Origin: Pegoplata infirma
Lineage: Eukaryota > Arthropoda > Insecta > Diptera > Anthomyiidae
Direction: 5' to 3'
Assembly (NCBI GenBank): GCA_963921195.1
Contig: OY992536.1
Location: 104,620,778 to 104,684,777 of the forward strand
Length of the DNA: 64,000 bases
Under the pieces are notes generated by a model. It ran no database searches. It worked only from the letters and a program-made list of their open reading frames with translations, and was not told where the DNA came from. How positions within the stretch are numbered: the first letter of the stretch is position 1; every line of letters starts with the position of its first letter. Of this stretch, positions 22,757-34,793 are shown one piece after another. Made by a program: the position numbers and the translations under genes.

Positions 22757-23439
22757 GGAAGATATGGGAGTTTAAAAAAGCGCTTTTTTGACAACATTGA
22801 CTTTTAGACCGTTCTTTAACATTTTTGTGCTCGGAAACCGTAAGTCGTACGAAAAAACTTTTAAAAACAATATTGTTTATAAAATTATAAAGATTTAAGA
22901 TTTAGAAATTTTTTAATTTTTTTTTTTTTTTTAATTTCAAGAAAAAATTTTGAAAACCATATTTGAATGTCCTTTTTTCCTGGGAAGGACACCATGGATT
23001 TCCAAAAACAAAATTTTGTATAAAAGTGTAGAATGTCCCTTTAACACTATTAAAATTTCAGAGAGGGGTTTTGTCGTATTATTGAGCAATAAATTTTCAA
23101 AGTTTGTTAAATAGCCAAATATTTGATTTTTTTTTTTGGAAAATTTTAACTAAAAATCAAAAATTTAGCTTTATCAACAACTTTAAAAATTTATTGCTCG
23201 ACAACACGAAAAAACACCCCCAGAAATTTAAACAGCGTTTAAAGAAGATTCTAAACTTTAATAAAAAATTTTGGTTTTGGACATGCTTGGTGTCCTTGAT
23301 AGGAGAAAAGTACATTCCAATATTGTTTTAAAAAATGTTTGTTCAATTTTTTTGGAATTTTTTTTCCTGGTTTCTAGATTTAAAATCTCTATAATTTTAT
23401 CAAAAATATTGTAACAGAAAGTTTTTTTTTTTTTTTTTT

Positions 23440-23760
23440 TTTTATTATATTTTTTCGGCGTAAGCCAAGTGTATTTAATTTGTTGTTTGTGTTTTTCTGA
23501 TTGAAGAAGAAAATTGTGTCTTCTAAAGATTAAATTAAATGTGGATTTACCCTAGACCATGGTTTCTGTAGCCACTTCTACGTCATCAGTAGGCAATTAC
23601 ATTAAATTGATTATTTGATATTTGCTAGAAAAATTCTTTATATGTTTTTTTATCAACAGACTAGCCTGACATGAGCTTCGAACCTGTGTCGTTAAATCAC
23701 TCATGTTTGTAAGCCGAAGCCATAACCACTAGGCTATACTCGGTGTATAAACATCAGTGA
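23440..23760 (-). mobile_element. tRNA-derived SINE
   Basis: On the minus strand, TAGCCTAGTGG (23726-23736) is a perfect A-box match and GGTTCGAAGCTC (23673-23684) is close to the B-box consensus, about 40 bp apart as in tRNAs. A 250-bp body follows and ends in poly(A), seen as 22 T's at 23422-23443. RNA polymerase III transcription is the expected mode for the family. Confidence 0.75.
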
Positions 23761-23996
23761 CTAAACGTCGTTTGTTTTTAACTCACAGTAGGTTTCGTGT
23801 GTGACGTATGCAGAAAAGCTTTTTCTCTAACTCAAGTAATGCATTTAATCTAGAGACCAACAACAATTTTCTTAATCTTTCATTTACTTTATTTTATGCA
23901 AACTTTACTATAGCAGAGAATTTTTTGTTCTTCACACTACAGTAACGCATAGTTAAAGTGAATTGCTCACACGAGCGACATTTGTCAGTATTTCTA

Positions 23997-24285
23997 TTTT
24001 ATTATATTTTTTCGGCGTAAGCCAAGTGTATTTAATTTGTTGTTTGTGTTTTTCTGATTGAAGAAGAAAATTGTGTCTTCTAAAGATTAAATTAAATGTG
24101 GATTTACCCTAGACCATGGTTTCTGTAGCCACTTCTACGTCATCAGTAGGCAATTACATTAAATTGATTATTTGATATTTGCTAGAAAAATTCTTTATAT
24201 GTTTTTTTATCAACAGACTAGCCTGACATGAGCTTCGAACCTGTGTCGTTAAATCACTCATGTTTGTAAGCCGAAGCCATAACCA
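23997..24285 (-). mobile_element. Second SINE copy, truncated in the A-box
   Basis: Identical, as far as I can read, to 23440-23728 over 289 bp, shifted by 557 bp. It stops inside the A-box, so it lacks the promoter start. The spacer 23737-23996 is unique. Confidence 0.8.
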
Positions 24286-24716
24286 TTTTTGTACAACTTA
24301 CACTTTCCGAGTAAAAAAACAAAAAAAAACTGTCTAGAGTCAAATATTTGATTTCTTGCAAAAATTTAAAAAAAAAATACAATCTTTGAAAATTTATTAC
24401 AAAACAATACGAAAAAACACCTCTCTGAAATCTTAACAGCGTTAAAAGGGCATTCTAAACTATACAACAAAATTTTGCTTTTGGAAATCCATGGTGTCCT
24501 TCCCAGGAAAAAAAGGACATTCAAATATTGTTTTCAAAATGTTTTGTTGAAATTATTGAAAAAAAATATTTAAAAATACTAAATCTTCATAATGGTATCT
24601 ACTATATTGATTTTAAAAGTTTTTTTCGTACAATTTACGGTTTCCGAGTACAAAAATGTTAAAAAACTGTCTAAAAGACAATATTGTCAAAAAAGCGCTT
24701 TTTTAAATGCCCATAT

Positions 24717-26778
24717 TGTCACCTAAAATGCAAGACGCCCTAACTAACTAAAAATTCAAATTTGGTATTTTGATTAGTTCTGGTGTATTTATTAACCTAC
24801 ACGTCCTTACAAAAAATTAGGGTCACATAATAAAAATTAGCGATTTTATAGCCAAAAATTAAAAATATGTGAATTGCGAAATCGCCAATGAACCCAACTA
24901 GAAACAAATTTTTTAATCATTTTGTGATAAGATTAACAAAACATACGTCGTCACAAAATTTAGTCCAATTCAATCAAAACCAACAAAGTTATTAACATAT
25001 TCAAAATTTTACTCTACACTCAAAAAAAAAAGTTTGTAAATTTACAAGTAAAAGGTCTTGTAATTCTATTTTACTAATATTTTTGTCTTTTTACAAAAAT
25101 TGTTGTATATTTAATAAAACGAAAACTACAGTTTGCTTTGTAATTTTACTATTATATGTTGGTAAATTTATTTTACAAATTTTTTAGGTAAATTTACAAA
25201 AAAGTGAATTATTTTACAAATTAAAAAAATATTACAAGGTGTTTAGTTTTTTTACACAAGAAAACTGTAATTGTACAACATAATTTTACTTGATGTTATT
25301 TAGTCTTTTTACCCAAAAAATGTTTTATTACAAACATTTTTTTTTTTTTAAGATCGTTTACAAGGTTTTTAGTTTGAAATGTATGTATTGAAAAGTACAA
25401 AATTCCAATATAATTTTACAAAACTTATTTTATTACTAGAATTAATGTTGTTTTACAAAAAAAAAATAATTATTCAACAATAGGACACGCAAAAATTTTC
25501 TAAGTTCAGATTTTTTTTTTTCGTTTTGGAGTAAAAAATTTAGTTAAAAATAATTTTTTATAAATAATTTTTACACCATTTTTTTGGTAATTTGCGTTAA
25601 GTAAAATAACACAATTTTTATGTGTTTCTACTATATAATTGTTCTAGTTTTTTTTTTTTGTATTTTTACCATTTTTTTTTTGGTGATTTTACCATATTTT
25701 TTTGGTAATTTTAAATTTGGTACCTAAAATGTCAATAGAAAGCTGCCAATTATGAAAAATCAAATTTTTCTTATTTTAACTGGTACTTTAACATCCAATC
25801 TACAATATCCAAAATTTTTTTTTCCGATTTTTTAAAAATACTTGTGAAAATAATTAAAAATTCAAAAAAAAATTGTTATTTTTTGACTAATTTTTCCTGA
25901 AAATAAGAAATTTCTTGTGTAGCCTCCTTCGCAATTCTCATATGTTCTACTTAAGAAAAACGAAATGTCGAAAAAAAATAAAAAAGTGCAGTGTTATACA
26001 TTAAAAAGTTTGTTAAAAGTGCTCAAGTGAAAAAAAATCTTTTCAGGTTGTTGAAGTGCTACTCCAGCTACCGAAGAAGGAAAAATAAGATGCACCAATG
26101 GAAAAAACCTTTAAATTTACAAAACCAATATGTAAATAAACCAATTTTTTTGTAAATTTACAAAACAAATATGGAAATTTAAAAAACAAAATTGTATACT
26201 TACGAAAAAAGTTGTAATTTTACAAAAATGAAATAGAAAATACAAAAACAATATTGTAAATTTACAAATTTTATGGTTAAACTACTGTTTTTACAGCAAA
26301 AAAATAAGGAAAAATGGTACATATACAATAAAAATTGTAAATTTACCACTTTTTATTGTAAATATACAAGTTTTTTGCATAAAAAACAGTAGTTTAACCA
26401 AATAATTTGTTAATCGACAATTTATTTTTTCATTTTTTATTTTTCATTGTAAAATAACAACCTTTTTCTGTAAGTTTACAATTTTGTTTTGTAAATTTAC
26501 CAAATTTTTTGCAAATTTACAAAAAAAATGTTCACCTCGAACATGATATTTTACAAAAAAAATTGTAAATTTACATTTTCTTTTGTTAAATCAATTTACA
26601 AATTATCCCCGTAACCTTACGGGGATTCTTGCTAGTACATATTTTACAAAACCTGCCCGTAAAATCACGGGGATTTTATGTCATTTTACAAAGTTTTTTT
26701 TTTGAGTGTATACTGTTTTTTGCTTCTCCTGTAAAATTAATAAAATGTTAGTTAGGGCTTTTTGCATTTTAGGTGACG
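24717..26778. mobile_element. YGTCACCTAAAATGCAA-ended element, 4-bp TSD
   Basis: Inverted ends TGTCACCTAAAATGCAAGAC and CGTCACCTAAAATGCAAAAA, both continuing to a GCCCTAACTAAC. ATAT flanks both sides (24713-24716 and 26779-26782). The left arm of the host palindrome, inverted, reads CCCATATCTTCC with one ATAT, which is the empty site. Most of the interior is a TA element (25017-26708). No coding sequence. Confidence 0.8.
25017..26708 (+). mobile_element. TA-target element rich in GTAAATTTAC words (copy 1)
   Basis: 1.69 kb. Ends CACTCAAAAAAAAAAGTTTG, with TA on both sides. The interior is filled with TTTTACAAA and GTAAATTTAC words and contains a CCCCGTAA...TTACGGGG palindrome near 26608-26624. 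The copy at 27199-29162 is inverted relative to it. No protein. Confidence 0.85.
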
Positions 26779-26787
26779 ATATCTTCC

Positions 26788-27080
26788 CAAGTATTGATTT
26801 AAAGAAAATATTGGCCGTTTTTAAGAAATATTTTTAAAAATTGGTTTTAATTATTTTAAGCTAAGAGAAAAAGTTTCTGTTACATATAACTATTATTTTT
26901 AATTAATATTATTTTCATTGTTTCATAACTTTTATTTTTAACTTTTATCTTTTTCGTTGTTTCATAATTATTATTTTTAATTTTTATTTTTTTATTTTTT
27001 GTAAAATAATTATTTTCAATTTTTTTCTAATATAAATTGGAATTTTGCAACTTTTAAGAAATATTTATATATATGGTAAC
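26788..27080. other. AT-rich spacer
   Basis: Contains degenerate TTATTTTTAATTTTTATTTTT repeats split by CATTGTTTCATAA-type words (about 26900-27000). Nothing else supported. Confidence 0.4.
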
Positions 27081-27198
27081 TGTGAAAAAAAAAAAAACTG
27101 GTAATGGTACAATGCCTTGTAATCTCGTTCTACCAATATTTAACAACCCGTGTAAAAAAATAATTATATCAAAACATATCTCCTTTGATAAAAACATA

Positions 27199-29162
27199 CA
27201 CTCAAAAAAAAAAGTTTGTAAAATGACATAAAATCCCCGTGATTTTACGGGGCAGGTTTTGTAAAATATGTACTAGCAAGAATCCCCGTAATGTTACGGG
27301 GATAATTTGTAAATTGATTTAACAAAAGAAAATGTAAATTTACATTTTTTTTTGTAAAATATTAACTTCGAGGTGAACACTTTTTTTTTGTAAATTTACA
27401 AAAAATTTGCTAAATTTACAAAACAAAATTGTAAACTTACAGAAAAAGGTTGTTATTTTACAAAGAAAAAATAGAAAATGAAAAAAATTAATTGTAGATT
27501 AACAAATTATTTGGTTAAACTGCTGTTTTTGCCTCAAAAAAATAAACACGTATATTTACAATAAAAATTGTAAATTAAAAAAAAAAAAAAATTTACAAAA
27601 CAAATTGTAAACTTACAAAAAAAGTTGTAAATTTACAAAATAAAGTAGAAAATCAAAAACCAAAATTGTAAATTTACAAATTGTTTGGTTAAACTACTGT
27701 TTTTTATGGCAAAAAACTTGTATATTTACAATAAAAAGTGGTAAATTTACAATTTTTATTGTATATATACCATTTTTTCTTATTTTTTTGCCGTAAAAAC
27801 AGTAGTTTAACCATAAAATTTGTAAATAAACAATATAGATTTTGTATTTTCTACTTTATTAAAAAAATTTAAAATTACAACTTTTTTCGTAAGTATACAA
27901 TTTCGTTTTTTAAATTTTCATATTTGTTTTGTAAATTTACAAAAAATTTGGTCTATTTATATATTTGTTTTGTAAATTTAAAGGTTTTTTTTTCCATTGG
28001 TGCATCTTATTTTTCCTTCTTCGGCAGCTGGAGTAGCACTTGAACAACCTGAAATGATTTTTTTTTCACTTGAACACTTTTAACAAACTTTTTAAAGAAT
28101 ATCACCGCACTTTTTTATTTTTTTCGACATTTCGTTTTTCTTAAGTAGAACATATGAGAATTGCGAAGGAGGCTACACATGAAATTTCTTATATTTTAAG
28201 GAAAAATTAGTCAAAAAAAAATTTTTTTTTTTAATTTTTAATTATTTTCACAAGTATTTTTAAAAAATCGGAAATTTTTTTTTTTGATATTTTAGATTGG
28301 ATGTTTAAGTACCTGTTAAAATAAAAAAAACTTAATTTTTCATAATTGGCAGCTTTTTATTTACATTTTAGGTGCCAAATTTAAAAAAAAAATTACCAAA
28401 AATATATGGTAAAATTACCAAAAAATGGTACAAATACAAAAAAAAAACTTGAACAATTATATAGTAGAAACACATAAAAATTGTGGTATTTTACTTAACG
28501 CAAATTACAAAAAAATGGTGTAAAAATTCATTTTTTTTGCCAAAGCTTACAATTAGTTGAAAAATTTTTGTGTCCGGAACTTAAAAAATTTCCAAAAAAT
28601 TTTTTCATGAAATTATTTATTTATAAAAAAATATTTTTAACTAAATTTTTTACTCCAAATCGCAAAAAAAAAATCTGAACTTAGAAAATTTTTGCGTGTC
28701 CTATTGTTGAATAATTGATTTTTTTTTTTTTTGTAAAACAACATTATTTCTTGTAATAAAATAAGTTTTGTAAAATTACATTGAAATTTTGTACATTTCG
28801 ATACATACATTTCATTAAACCTTGTCAAGGATATTAAAAAAAATGTTTGTAATAATCATTTTTTTGGTAGAAAGACTAAATAACATCAAATAAAATGTTG
28901 TTGTACAATTACAGTTTTCTTGTGTAAAAAAACTAAACACCTTGTAATATTTTTTTAATTTGTAAAATAATTCACTTTTTTGTAAATTTACCTAAAAAAT
29001 TTGTAAAATAAATTTACCAACATATAATAGTAAAATTACAAAGCAAACTGTAGTTTTCGTTTTATTAAATATACAAAAATTTTTGTAAAAAGACAAAAAT
29101 ATTAGTAAAATAGAATTACAAGACCTTTTACTTGTAATTTTACAAACTTTTTTTTTTGAGTG
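27199..29162 (-). mobile_element. TA-target element rich in GTAAATTTAC words (copy 2, inverted)
   Basis: 1.96 kb, ends CACTCAAAAAAAAAAGTTTG, TA both sides. Its opposite arm keeps the empty site (AAAACATATATGG, about 30520-30535). Relative to copy 1 it has about 270 bp extra, mostly a repeat of the ATTGTAAATTTACAAA section near 27540-27720. Confidence 0.85.
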
Positions 29163-29280
29163 TATATGGATTATATATGAATAGATGTTATCAGATCTAC
29201 TCCATATATATTCATATCTGCTTCAGATATGTTTTGATCCGTAAATTGAGTCTATCTGACAATTTTACATATATGAACAT

Positions 29281-30386
29281 TAGGGTGGGTCGATGAAATG
29301 CATATTTGCGAATCTCGTTAACTAATAGCAAAAACTCGACGCGCATTTTTGAGCTGATAACGGGAAAAATCATGAAAAAATTTTAGGAGGGTACTTTTAG
29401 GCCTCTACAAGCGGTTTTAGTTCGCGGTTTTTGGAAAAAAAATATTTTTTTTAATTTTTTAAAAATATTTTAAAAATTTGGTAAAATAATGCTTATTACG
29501 AAACAAGTTCCAAAAAAAATTTATTTCGCCAATTTTAACCCGTGGATGCATTTTTATACCCAGGAAAGTTCGATTTATATATATAAAAAAAAATATTTTT
29601 TATTTCATAATAGCACTCAAATGGTGCATAAGGCCGATTTAAGAACATGAATGATAAAAATAAAAAAATTGCGGGTATTTATAGTAATCCACAATTCGCA
29701 AATTACAAAAAAATTAAAAATGGGTATCAAAATTTTGGTAAAATAAAGCGTTTTAAGAAAATGATAATAAAACAAAACAAATTGGCGGCTATTTATAACA
29801 ATCCGCAAGTGCAAAAAATTCGCAAGTACCAAAATTTTTTGCACTTGCGGATTGTTATAAATAGCCGCCAATTTGTTTTGTTTTTTTTTATCATTTTCTT
29901 AAAACGCATTATTTTACCAAAATTTTGATACCCATTTTTATTTTTTTTGTAATTTGCGAATTTTTTGCACTTGTGGATTGCTAAAAATACCCGCAATTTT
30001 TTTATTTTTATCATTCATGTTCATAAATCGGCCTTATGCACCATTTGAGTGCTATTATGAAATATAAAATATTTTTTTTTTTATATGCATAAATCGAACT
30101 TTCCTGGGTATAAAAATGCATCCACGGGCTAAAATTGGAGAGATAAATTTTTTTTGGAACTTGTTTCGTAATAAGCATTATTTTACTTAATTTTCAAAAT
30201 ATTTTTAAAAAATTAAAAAAAATATTTTTTTTCCAAAAACCGCGAACTAAAACCGCTTGTAGAGGCCTAAAAGTACCCTCCTAAAATTTTCTCATGATTT
30301 TTCCCGTTATCAGCTCGAAAATGCGCGTCGAGTTTTTGCTATTAGTTAACGAGATTCGCAAATATGCATTTCATCGACCCACCCTA
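29281..30386. mobile_element. hAT-like palindrome, TAGGGTGGGTCGATG ends
   Basis: 1.1 kb, arms nearly identical (two differences in the first 150 bp by eye), centre near 29833. Perfect 8-bp duplication ATGAACAT (29273-29280 and 30387-30394). Related arm sequence (CTCGRYGCGC, then GATAACGGGAAAAAT) recurs at 54908-54985. The frames at 29617-30014 in both strands are palindrome artefacts. Confidence 0.9.
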
Positions 30387-31290
30387 ATGAACATATCTGA
30401 AAATGTCTGATCATATATGCCATATATGCCAGATAGACTCAATTTTCGGATCAAAACATATCTGAAGCAGATATGAATACAAATGGAGTAGATCTGATTA
30501 TATCCATTTATATATGATCCATATATGTTTTTATCAAAGGAGATATGTTTTGATATAATTATGTTTTACATGGGAATTTTCCTTGTTTTTTAACAAAAAA
30601 TCTTGTACTTTGCTCAAACGAGAACTACAATTTTATTGGTAATTTTACAAATTAATTTTCGTAATTATATTCTACTATTTTGAAAGGTTATTTTACAAAA
30701 AAAAACTGTAATTTTACAACAAAGTTTTTATTACGAGGATTCTAGTTGATTTACAAAAAAAAATGTTATTTTACAAAAATTATGTTATACGAGAATTTAT
30801 GTTGATTACCAAAAAAAAAACATTTTTTTTTTTGTAAATTTTCTATTTTTTTAAAAAAATTTTCCAAGTCCCGGACAATTTTTTTTTATTGAAAAATATT
30901 TAAAAAAAAAATTATTACGGGGATTCTAGTTAATTTACAAAAATGATTTTATTACGAGGATTTATGTTGGTTAACAAAAATTTTTTTTTTTTTTGTAAAT
31001 TTACTATTTTGGTGTGTAAATTTACAATTTTTTTAAACATATTTACCATTTTTTCTTGTAAGTTTACCATTTTTATTTTTTTTTATTTTTCCGGTTTAAA
31101 AACAATATTTTTACCAATGAAATTGATTATTTTACCAATTTTTGGCGCTTTCAAAATTACGAGGAAATCCTCGTAATTTTACGAGAATTATACCTACCTC
31201 CTATTTTACGAGAATAGCCTCGTAAAATCACGAGATTTTTTGGTAACTTTACAAGGTTTCTTTTTGAGTGTAGATATCAGATATCTATAT

Positions 31291-33790
31291 TAGGGCGGAT
31301 CGAGAAATGCTTTTTCACGTATTTCGCTTGGGCGCTATGCGGGATTGGTAAAAATAGATGCCAAAACGATGTGGTTAGAATTTCAGGAAGATCGCACTTC
31401 AGCTTAGGGTCCCCCTCCAGCGCTGAAGTTTCCACTTTTTTAAGACAAAGTGCATTTTTTTAAAAAATTGTCAAAAATTCAAATTTGATCAGATCTTCTT
31501 AATTTTGGATTTTATGTGGTCTAGTTAATCACATCTATTTAGATTTTAAATATCAGCTTAATACGATATCGCTAACCTTCAAAAACCAGAGGTGGAAAAG
31601 TATGCTTACATTTTGGAGAAACCCAAAAAACAACTTTTTGCAATTATGTAAAAAAAACACATTAAAATTGCAAAATATGATTTTTTTTCTTCCCGACTTG
31701 GAAAATAGACTACCCTAGGATTCCAAAACCGTTAAAACCAAAAAATTTGAAATTCTTGAACGGCGTGTGGACCAATCTCAACTTACGATATTTTCAAAAA
31801 ATTTATTTCATATATTTTGTTTGCTGTATTGTTCTATATTTTAAACATTTATTACAAATAATGTCATATTTTCCGATTAAAGATATTCTCATTAAAATTT
31901 GAGATATCATTAACCCTTGTCGACATGGGGTCATATGAGTCCCACACAAGAAATTGTTTTTTACCAATTACAAATAGATTAAAATTGAAAACTTTTATGA
32001 GTTTAGCGGACCATATTACATATACGAAAAATATCCGCTAAACTCATAAAAGTTTTCAATTTTAAACTATTTGTAATTGGTAAAAAACAATTTTTTGTGT
32101 GGGACTCATATGACCCCATGTCGACAAGGGTTAATGATCTCTTAAATTTTAATGAAAATATCTTTAATAGGAAAATATGACATAATTTGTAAAAAATGTT
32201 TAAAATATAGAACAATACAGCAAAAAAAATGTATGAAATAAATTGAGATTGGTCCACACGACGTTCAAGAATTTCGTATTTTTTTGTTTTAACGGTTTTG
32301 GAATCCTGGGGTAGTCTATTTTCCAAGTCGGGAAGAAAAAAATCATATTTTGCAATTTTAATGTGTTTTTTTACATAATTGCAAAAAGTTGCTGTTCGGG
32401 TTTCTCCAAAATGTAAGCATACTTTTCCACCTCTGGTTTTTGGAGGTTAGCGATATCATATTAAGCTGATATTTAAAATCTAAATAGATGTGATTAACTA
32501 GACCTCATAAAGTCCAAAATTAAGAACATCTGATCAAATTTGAATTTTTGACAATTGAATAGTTCATGCGAATAAAGACGAATAGACCATTTGTAGAATT
32601 TTACAGGGGACAATAAAAACGCAGGAAACGGTTAAAAAATAATATTTTTGTCAACTTTTTGGTATTAGCTTAAAGATTTAGGTCACATCTACCTATATAC
32701 AAAATTTTAGTAAGGTATTCGAAAGAGAACTTGCCAAAAAATTGGACTTAAATTTTTGCTTAAATGGAAAAAGGGCGAATATCCAAAAAAATGTATTGAA
32801 ATTTGAATAAATATATGTTATTTTGCAGCAGATTTTGACTACATTTTCATGAGACTTGCAAAACTTGACGAACTATGGTTGGTATTTGTTTGTAACACTT
32901 TAAGGACTTCAAGGATACACTTTTTAAGGATTGTCAGGACATGGAAAAAAATTTTTTTTGTTAATTTTTTTTTAATATTCCTGCTATTTGATGCAGTAGT
33001 AATTCTTTATGACACTAAATACATTTTTAGGAATTATAATATTAACCCTTGACTGCATACTACGACGTATAATAAAAGGACATGAAATTTTTTTTTTTAT
33101 TCCTGACATTGGATGCAGTATTAACACTAAATGTTTGTATGTGCTAAGATTGTTTTTTTTGTGTATAATTTCAAATTTTAGCTAATATCAATTTTAAACT
33201 CGCAGCTAAATAATTTATATATAGTATTTTGTTAAGGATGGATATTCGCCCTTTTTTCTTTCCACACTTTAAAGTCTTATAACTCAAGAACGGTAAAATT
33301 GTTTGCCAATATAATAAGTGTAGTTTGTTCTTCGTAATGTTCTTTTAACACATTGTTACTGAAAGTAAAATTTTTGTATGATTTTGTGTTGTATTTAATC
33401 AAAATTGTGCGTTAGTTCACTCCCAATTTAAACAAAAATATAAAAATATACGAATTATTGCACATTCAAAGTCATTTTTTTAGCCTTAAAAGTCAAAATT
33501 TCCCCAAAATTTCTGCATAGGATTGTAGGGCTCTGCTAATAATATGCATTTATGCAAAAAAACGTGTTTGCGAAAAAGTGGTCTATTCGTCCTTATTCGC
33601 ATGAACTATTCAATTTTTTAAAAAAATGCTCTTTGGCTTAAAAAAGTGGAAACTTCAGCGCTGGAGGGGGACCCCTAGATGAAGTGCGATATTCCTGAAA
33701 TTTTAACCACATCGTTTTGGCATCTATTTTTACCAATCCCGCAAAGCACCCAAGCGAAATTCGTGAAAAAGCATTTCTCGATCCGCCCTA
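31291..33790. mobile_element. hAT-like palindrome, TAGGGCGGATCGAG ends (copy 2)
   Basis: Perfect 8-bp duplication ATCTATAT (31283-31290 and 33791-33798). Arms match 15952-18785 throughout. Unlike copy 1 its centre is uninterrupted and has one TATA at 32021. The right arm holds another element (32557-33611). Confidence 0.92.
32557..33611. mobile_element. GAATAGTTC-ended element, AATT duplication
   Basis: Ends GAATAGTTCATGCGAATAAA, then GACGAATAGACCA, inverted at the other side with one mismatch in 33. The left hAT arm gives the empty site GACAATTTTTTAAA, so AATT (or CAATT, alignment ambiguous) is duplicated. A second inverted pair, AAAGGGCGAATATCC, lies at about 32769-32783 and 33239-33254. 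The frame 32849-33052 has no recognised homology. Confidence 0.8.
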
Positions 33791-33798
33791 ATCTATAT

Positions 33799-34793
33799 CT
33801 ATGTTTTTTTTAATAGCTTAATAAAATGAGTGTTAAAAAATAGAGTAAAAATGTTTTTTTTTCTAAAACATTGTATTAAAAACATATATTGTTTACTTGA
33901 TTTATAACAACATTGATTGCAGCTTTAGGGAGTAATAAAAACAGAATTTGTGGTACTTAAACTCTAAATAGAAACTCATAAATGCTCAGCTCTGCGTGTT
34001 ATTTTAGACGACCAAAAGTGCAATCTTTCGGAAGATAACTTAGCAAGGATAATGTTCGTGAAACTCAACCATGACTGATAGCCTTAATTTCAACAAGCAG
34101 ATAACTATCAGTGCATAGATATCTACCGTGTAAGAAAAATTTCGTAAACTTACCTCTTAGGTAACCATATTTTTCAATGTTAATTAACCGGCTAGGTAAA
34201 GATATCTGTTAGGTATTTTACACCAGTAGTTACCGACTCCTTGAAATTACGAGCATGAGTGGTATAAAATTATAAAATGTTTGTTTCCATTTAAATCTGT
34301 TTGAAGACTTTGATCTTTTTAATCAATAAAAAACAAAAAGTTTTTAAGTGAAAAACGGCCGAGTGAAGACTTTTCATTTTTTCCAATGGGGGAAAAAAAT
34401 TTAGCAAAAAAAATTAGTAAAAAATTGAATTGAGCTCAGTTCTGAGAAAAAAAATTGTGGGAGGAGGGGGGTTGGTTGTGAAAACAATATATGAACAACC
34501 TAACATCCACATTTGATAAAATTTTTTGAAATGATTTTTAAAAATATTCATTGAGTTATAACTATTATCATATTTTCGAAATCATAATAATTAAAAAATA
34601 AATAAAACATATTAATCAAAGAGTAATAGTTATGGAGTAATAATTATTTTTTCTGTTGTTAATAATAGTTATTTTTCTACAAAAAAATATAAATTTTTAA
34701 ATAATTATTACGGCTAAGAAATAAAATAAAAATTGGTTTATATATATTATTTTTTATTTTTATCGAATAGACGTTATAACGATAACATGCTTG
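33799..34793. other. Unassigned spacer
   Basis: No gene or repeat that I can support. It is somewhat less biased in composition around 34000-34260 than its surroundings. Confidence 0.4.

Larger units (their letters stand above)
22757..26787. mobile_element. Palindromic element, GGAAGATATGGG ends, holding a SINE and a second element
   Basis: Left arm 22757-23420 and right arm 24290-24716 share AAAAAAGCGCTTTTTT, TTTTGTACTCGGAAACC-like, AATATTGTTTTCAAAA-like and a CCTGGGAAGGACACCATGGA block (inverted TCCATGGTGTCCTTCCCAGG). The right terminus CTTCC is displaced to 26783-26787 by the element 24717-26778. The centre is filled by a duplicated SINE (23422-24289). The open frame 23104-23331 is an arm artefact. 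Confidence 0.7.
27147..30574. mobile_element. CCCRTGTAAAA palindrome (larger relative of 7266-7485) with two insertions
   Basis: Ends CCCGTGTAAAA and, inverted, CCCATGTAAAA. Arms share TAATTATATCAAAACATATC, then CTCCTTTGATAAAAACATA, and later GCAGATATG and CAGATAGACTCAATTT. The intact host copy at 55700-55720 reads AACAATTTTCC across the site, which implies an AA (2-bp) duplication. Insertions: 27199-29162 in the left arm and 29281-30386 at the centre. Confidence 0.8.
27081..31270 (+). mobile_element. Outer TA element, split by a 3.4-kb nest
   Basis: 27081-27146 and 30573-31270 together match the intact copy 55636-56361 (GCCTTGTAATCCCGTTCTAC, then TTTAACAA joined to TTTTCCTTG, then TTTGCTCAAACGAGAACTAC). 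The right end GAGTG is followed by TA. The left end is eroded (CTGTGAAAA for CACTCAAAA). About 3.4 kb of other elements separate the halves. Confidence 0.85.

Noticed and set aside
24717..26778. LTR retrotransposon reading of paired repeats in this region
   Set aside because: Repeats are inverted, not direct, and no primer-binding site, polypurine tract or gag/pol homology was seen.
25017..29162. Possible CRISPR-like array from regular short repeats
   Set aside because: Spacing is irregular, repeats are degenerate, and the host is eukaryotic; these are internal words of TA elements.
29617..30014. Overlapping frames on both strands with similar peptides
   Set aside because: The similarity comes from the palindrome of the hAT element at 29281-30386.
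34140..34230. Possible hairpin around TTACCTCTTAGGTAA
   Set aside because: A short imperfect palindrome, within expectation for this composition.
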